Shown: positions 6,393 through 8,423 of the stretch, piece by piece | How positions within the stretch are numbered: position 1 is the first letter of the stretch | Layout of the letters: each line of letters opens with the position of its first letter | From: Spirochaeta sp. | GTDB taxonomy: Bacteria > Spirochaetota > Spirochaetia > DSM-2461 | Length of the DNA stretch: 8,423 nt | Reading direction: 5' to 3' | NCBI GenBank assembly: GCA_030635565.1 | Contig: DAOVYP010000074.1 | Coordinates: 1 to 8,423 of the forward strand | Notes under the pieces: generated by a model | What the model was told of the DNA's origin: nothing | Seen by the model: the letters and a program-made list of their open reading frames with translations, nothing else | Databases searched by the model: none | Program-made: the position numbers and the translations under genes

Positions 6393-6764
6393 ATGAGTAT
6401 TGTAGCTGTCAGAGGTGCCGTTTCACTTGATGAGGGCCTGGATGAAGGGTACCGAATGGTTGATGCCGTTGGAAAGCTTGTCGTTTCCCTCACGAAAGCC
6501 AACGGTTTTTCACCTGATGATGTCATCAGCATACAATTGACGCAAACATCCGACCTCAGGAATAAAAATGCTGCTACTGCACTCAGGGAAGCCGTTCCTG
6601 CATTTGGCAAAGTCCCCCTTTTCTGTTCTCTGGAGCCTGATATTGAAGGTTCGTTACCCCGGATGGTGAGAATCCTCGTTACCTGGAAGGGGCGTGGTCC
6701 GGTAACTCCGGTCTATCTTGGCAAGGCTGCATCTCTGAGGCCTGACTTAACCGGCGGAGAATGA
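6393..6764 (+). CDS. aroH: Chorismate mutase, AroH type
   Basis: A 123-residue enzyme of the monofunctional AroH fold (trimeric in Bacillus subtilis), converting chorismate to prephenate for phenylalanine and tyrosine synthesis. Active-site residues known from the B. subtilis enzyme are present: Arg7 in VRGAV, Arg65, Cys78 and Glu81 in CSLEPD, Arg93, Tyr108 in TPVYLGKA, and Arg116 with Asp118 in LRPDL. One difference is Asn59 where B. subtilis has Phe57. The ATG at 6393 is chosen because it places Arg7 at the family position; a TTG two codons upstream is possible. No Shine-Dalgarno is visible. The stop overlaps the glgA start in ATGA. No other aromatic-pathway gene is in the window, so its place here appears to be an operon of convenience. 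Confidence 0.93.
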   Translation: MSIVAVRGAVSLDEGLDEGYRMVDAVGKLVVSLTKANGFSPDDVISIQLTQTSDLRNKNAATALREAVPAFGKVPLFCSLEPDIEGSLPRMVRILVTWKGRGPVTPVYLGKAASLRPDLTGGE

Positions 6765-8266
6765 TTAACAAGGTCTGCCTGGTATCCAGGGAAATGGAAG
6801 GTGTCGCCGGGGCAGGCGGATTAAAAGATGTCGTCCGAGGTCTTGCCGATGCTTTAGCCGAACATGGAGCCGATGTCACAGTTATTATTCCCGGCTATGG
6901 TTTCATTGATAAAGGTAAGCCCCTCTACGATCTGGAAGTACCACTCCGGGGTGAAATTCATAGAATTGGCGTATCGGCCCTGGAGATCGGATCCATCAAA
7001 GTTCGCTTGCTTGATTCTCCATATTATTCATCAAAACATGATGTTTACACATATTCGGAAAAGGATGCTCCATCAACGGAAGATATCGGTAAGGGGCATC
7101 ATGATGTTCATGAAATGAACATTCTTCTTCAGGCAAGTGCGGTTTTGAGTATTCTGAAAGAAGATGTGCCGCCGGATGTTATTCACGGTCATGATGGACA
7201 TACGGGCCTGCTTCCTTTGTACATGAAAAAATATAGCAGGACTTCGAATTTCTTCAATCATACCGGTGTACTTGTAACGATTCACAATGCCGGTACGGCA
7301 TATCAGCAGATACTCGGTGATATTGATCATGCAGTTGAATTAACTGGTTTTTCGGAGAATGAGCTGTCCGGTGGACTTCTGGAAAAAAAAGTGAACCCAC
7401 TGCTGATTGCCGGAGTCTACGGGCATGTAAATACGGTATCACCCGGCTATTCCCGTGAGCTGATTACCGGTAAGGATAGTTTCTCCGGCAGTCTTGGCAA
7501 TGCCTATAAAGGCCTTGGCATCACCCTTAAAGGTGTTTATAACGGAATCAATCCCGAATTCTGGAGCAATGGTATTCCAGAATCTCCAGACGGTACCAGC
7601 AGTTTTAAAGAGATGTTGCGGAGTCGGATCAGCGAATCATTGAAAGAAAACCAGATTGACAATGTAAGCGTAACCGGCATGATACCCGACCCCTGTGTTC
7701 CCTGGATTCTTTTTCATGGCCGTCTTACCCCACAGAAGGGCCTGGACTCAATACTTGAACTCCCGGCTGATCTTGAAGGATTTGGGGGACGGTTCAAACT
7801 GATTGTTTACGGTAGAGGAGATAACGGGATAGAGCGGCGTCTGAATGAAAAAATCAGTATGTCACCCGACTGGTCGTTTATTAAAGGTTACAACCCTGAA
7901 TTGACCAGGATGTTGATAGCTGCATCTTCCTTTGTTCTGGTACCTTCCGAATGGGAACCCTGCGGTCAGATCGACATGATCGGCCAGCTTATGGGTGCTT
8001 TACCTATTGTTAAAGCTGTGGGAGGTCTGAAAAAGATACGACACCGCTATGACGGATTCAAATATGCATCGAATAACAGCCGGGGATTACTTGAAAACCT
8101 GCATTTGGCCCTTGGTTGGGAATGGAAAAAACAACGAAAAGTATCGTTGATGCGCAGACACGCCGAAACTGTGATATATGGACGACGTATCTGGCGAAAA
8201 GTCCTTATACGAGGATATTTTCCCCTTTACAGAAAAGCACGGAGAGTCATCAGGCACAGGCCCTGA
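6761..8266 (+). CDS. glgA: Glycogen synthase (GT5), spirochaete-like variant
   Basis: A 501-residue GT-B glycosyltransferase of family GT5, which adds glucose from ADP-glucose to growing alpha-1,4-glucan. Seen in order: N-terminal Rossmann start VCLVSREMEG and GAGGLKDVV (17-25), HGHDGHTGLLP, VTIHNAG, NTVSPGYSREL, YNGINPEFW, the donor-site HGRLTPQKG with Arg321 and Lys326, and the catalytic EPCG at Glu399-Gly402, ending in WRKVLIRGYFPLYRKA, typical of GlgA ends. The conserved Lys of KTGGL (E. coli Lys15, ADP-glucose contact) is Gly17, with a Lys at position 22 instead, so donor binding may differ. The ATG at 6761 overlaps the aroH stop as ATGA; a GGAG lies only one nt before it, so translational coupling is likely. 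No glgB or glgC is nearby in the window. Confidence 0.9.
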   Translation: MINKVCLVSREMEGVAGAGGLKDVVRGLADALAEHGADVTVIIPGYGFIDKGKPLYDLEVPLRGEIHRIGVSALEIGSIKVRLLDSPYYSSKHDVYTYSEKDAPSTEDIGKGHHDVHEMNILLQASAVLSILKEDVPPDVIHGHDGHTGLLPLYMKKYSRTSNFFNHTGVLVTIHNAGTAYQQILGDIDHAVELTGFSENELSGGLLEKKVNPLLIAGVYGHVNTVSPGYSRELITGKDSFSGSLGNAYKGLGITLKGVYNGINPEFWSNGIPESPDGTSSFKEMLRSRISESLKENQIDNVSVTGMIPDPCVPWILFHGRLTPQKGLDSILELPADLEGFGGRFKLIVYGRGDNGIERRLNEKISMSPDWSFIKGYNPELTRMLIAASSFVLVPSEWEPCGQIDMIGQLMGALPIVKAVGGLKKIRHRYDGFKYASNNSRGLLENLHLALGWEWKKQRKVSLMRRHAETVIYGRRIWRKVLIRGYFPLYRKARRVIRHRP

Positions 8267-8423
8267 AGCATCCGATATTCTCTCCATGGATAGAGCCGCC
8301 CGGCTCATACATCAGTCACTCACTATTGTTGAGAATTTAATTCGACCTGGTGCTGAAACTCTTATCCTTGCAGAAGAACTTGACAGATTTCTGCTTATGA
8401 ATGGAGTCGACCCCGGACTGATA
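8178..8423 (+). CDS. map: Probable methionine aminopeptidase, N-terminal part (runs off the window)
   Basis: A frame open to the window end (82 codons visible) and carrying the N-terminal signature of type I methionine aminopeptidase. EASDILSMDRAARL aligns with the usual PEEIEKMRRAGRL, followed by IRPGAETLILAEELDRFLL like VKPGVTTEELDR, and a GVDPGLI close to the G-x-x-PA region. Metal ligands lie beyond the window, so activity cannot be judged. The start is uncertain. The ATG at 8286 would cut off the conserved IEKMR-like stretch. The only ATG further upstream is 8178, which gives an extra stretch of about 27 residues and an 89-nt overlap with glgA; a rare start between them is also possible. 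No Shine-Dalgarno is clear at either ATG. Another M24-family peptidase is the main alternative. Confidence 0.62.
   Translation, partial: MDDVSGEKSLYEDIFPFTEKHGESSGTGPEASDILSMDRAARLIHQSLTIVENLIRPGAETLILAEELDRFLLMNGVDPGLI

Noticed and set aside
8172..8266. Frameshift in glgA creating the overlap with the next gene
   Set aside because: The glgA frame ends with a WRKVLIRGYFPLYRKA stretch typical of GlgA C-termini, so the frame seems intact.

Overview
The window reads as ordinary chromosomal DNA of a bacterium, most likely a free-living or host-associated spirochaete (Spirochaetales). This is an inference from protein character. One elongation factor G (EF-G) closely resembles the spirochaete-type second EF-G. 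The glycogen synthase carries a 'GAGGLKDVV' N-terminus of the kind I associate with spirochaetes. The gene mix (two EF-Gs, MTH1-like Nudix, HIT protein, AroH chorismate mutase, GlgA, Map) fits. No phage, insertion sequence, CRISPR array, tRNA or rRNA was seen.

Layout: the left half (1-4576) is on the minus strand. A spirochaete-type EF-G paralogue (4576 down to 2540) is followed, after a 402-nt non-coding stretch, by a second and deeply divergent EF-G II-like GTPase (2137 down to 104). The latter has its own strong Shine-Dalgarno sequence, a good sigma70-like promoter candidate, and a clear intrinsic terminator beyond its stop codon (11-50). The right half (4704 to the end) is on the plus strand and diverges from the EF-G gene across a 127-nt intergenic region. 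It is a tightly packed probable operon: MTH1-like Nudix hydrolase, HIT protein (8-nt overlap), exported CAP/SCP-domain protein (8-nt gap), AroH-type chorismate mutase (39-nt gap), glycogen synthase (ATGA overlap), and the 5' part of a probable methionine aminopeptidase whose reading frame overlaps glgA by up to 89 nt and runs off the window.

How the genes relate: the two GTPases are translation factors, but neither looks like a standard translocase. The spirochaete-type EF-G lacks both conserved domain IV tip motifs, which fits a ribosome-recycling specialist. The EF-G II-like protein keeps the tip motifs but lacks the catalytic His after DTPG and the switch I Thr. A canonical EF-G is therefore expected elsewhere in the genome. 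The plus-strand operon mixes nucleotide clean-up (Nudix, HIT), an envelope or secreted CAP protein, one aromatic amino acid step, glycogen synthesis and N-terminal Met removal. It looks like a housekeeping cluster rather than a single pathway.

Nothing here convinces me of a wholly new system. The most notable points are active-site departures in otherwise recognisable families: the reciprocal EF-G changes, a HIT protein with Tyr in place of the first triad His, and a GlgA without the KTGGL lysine.
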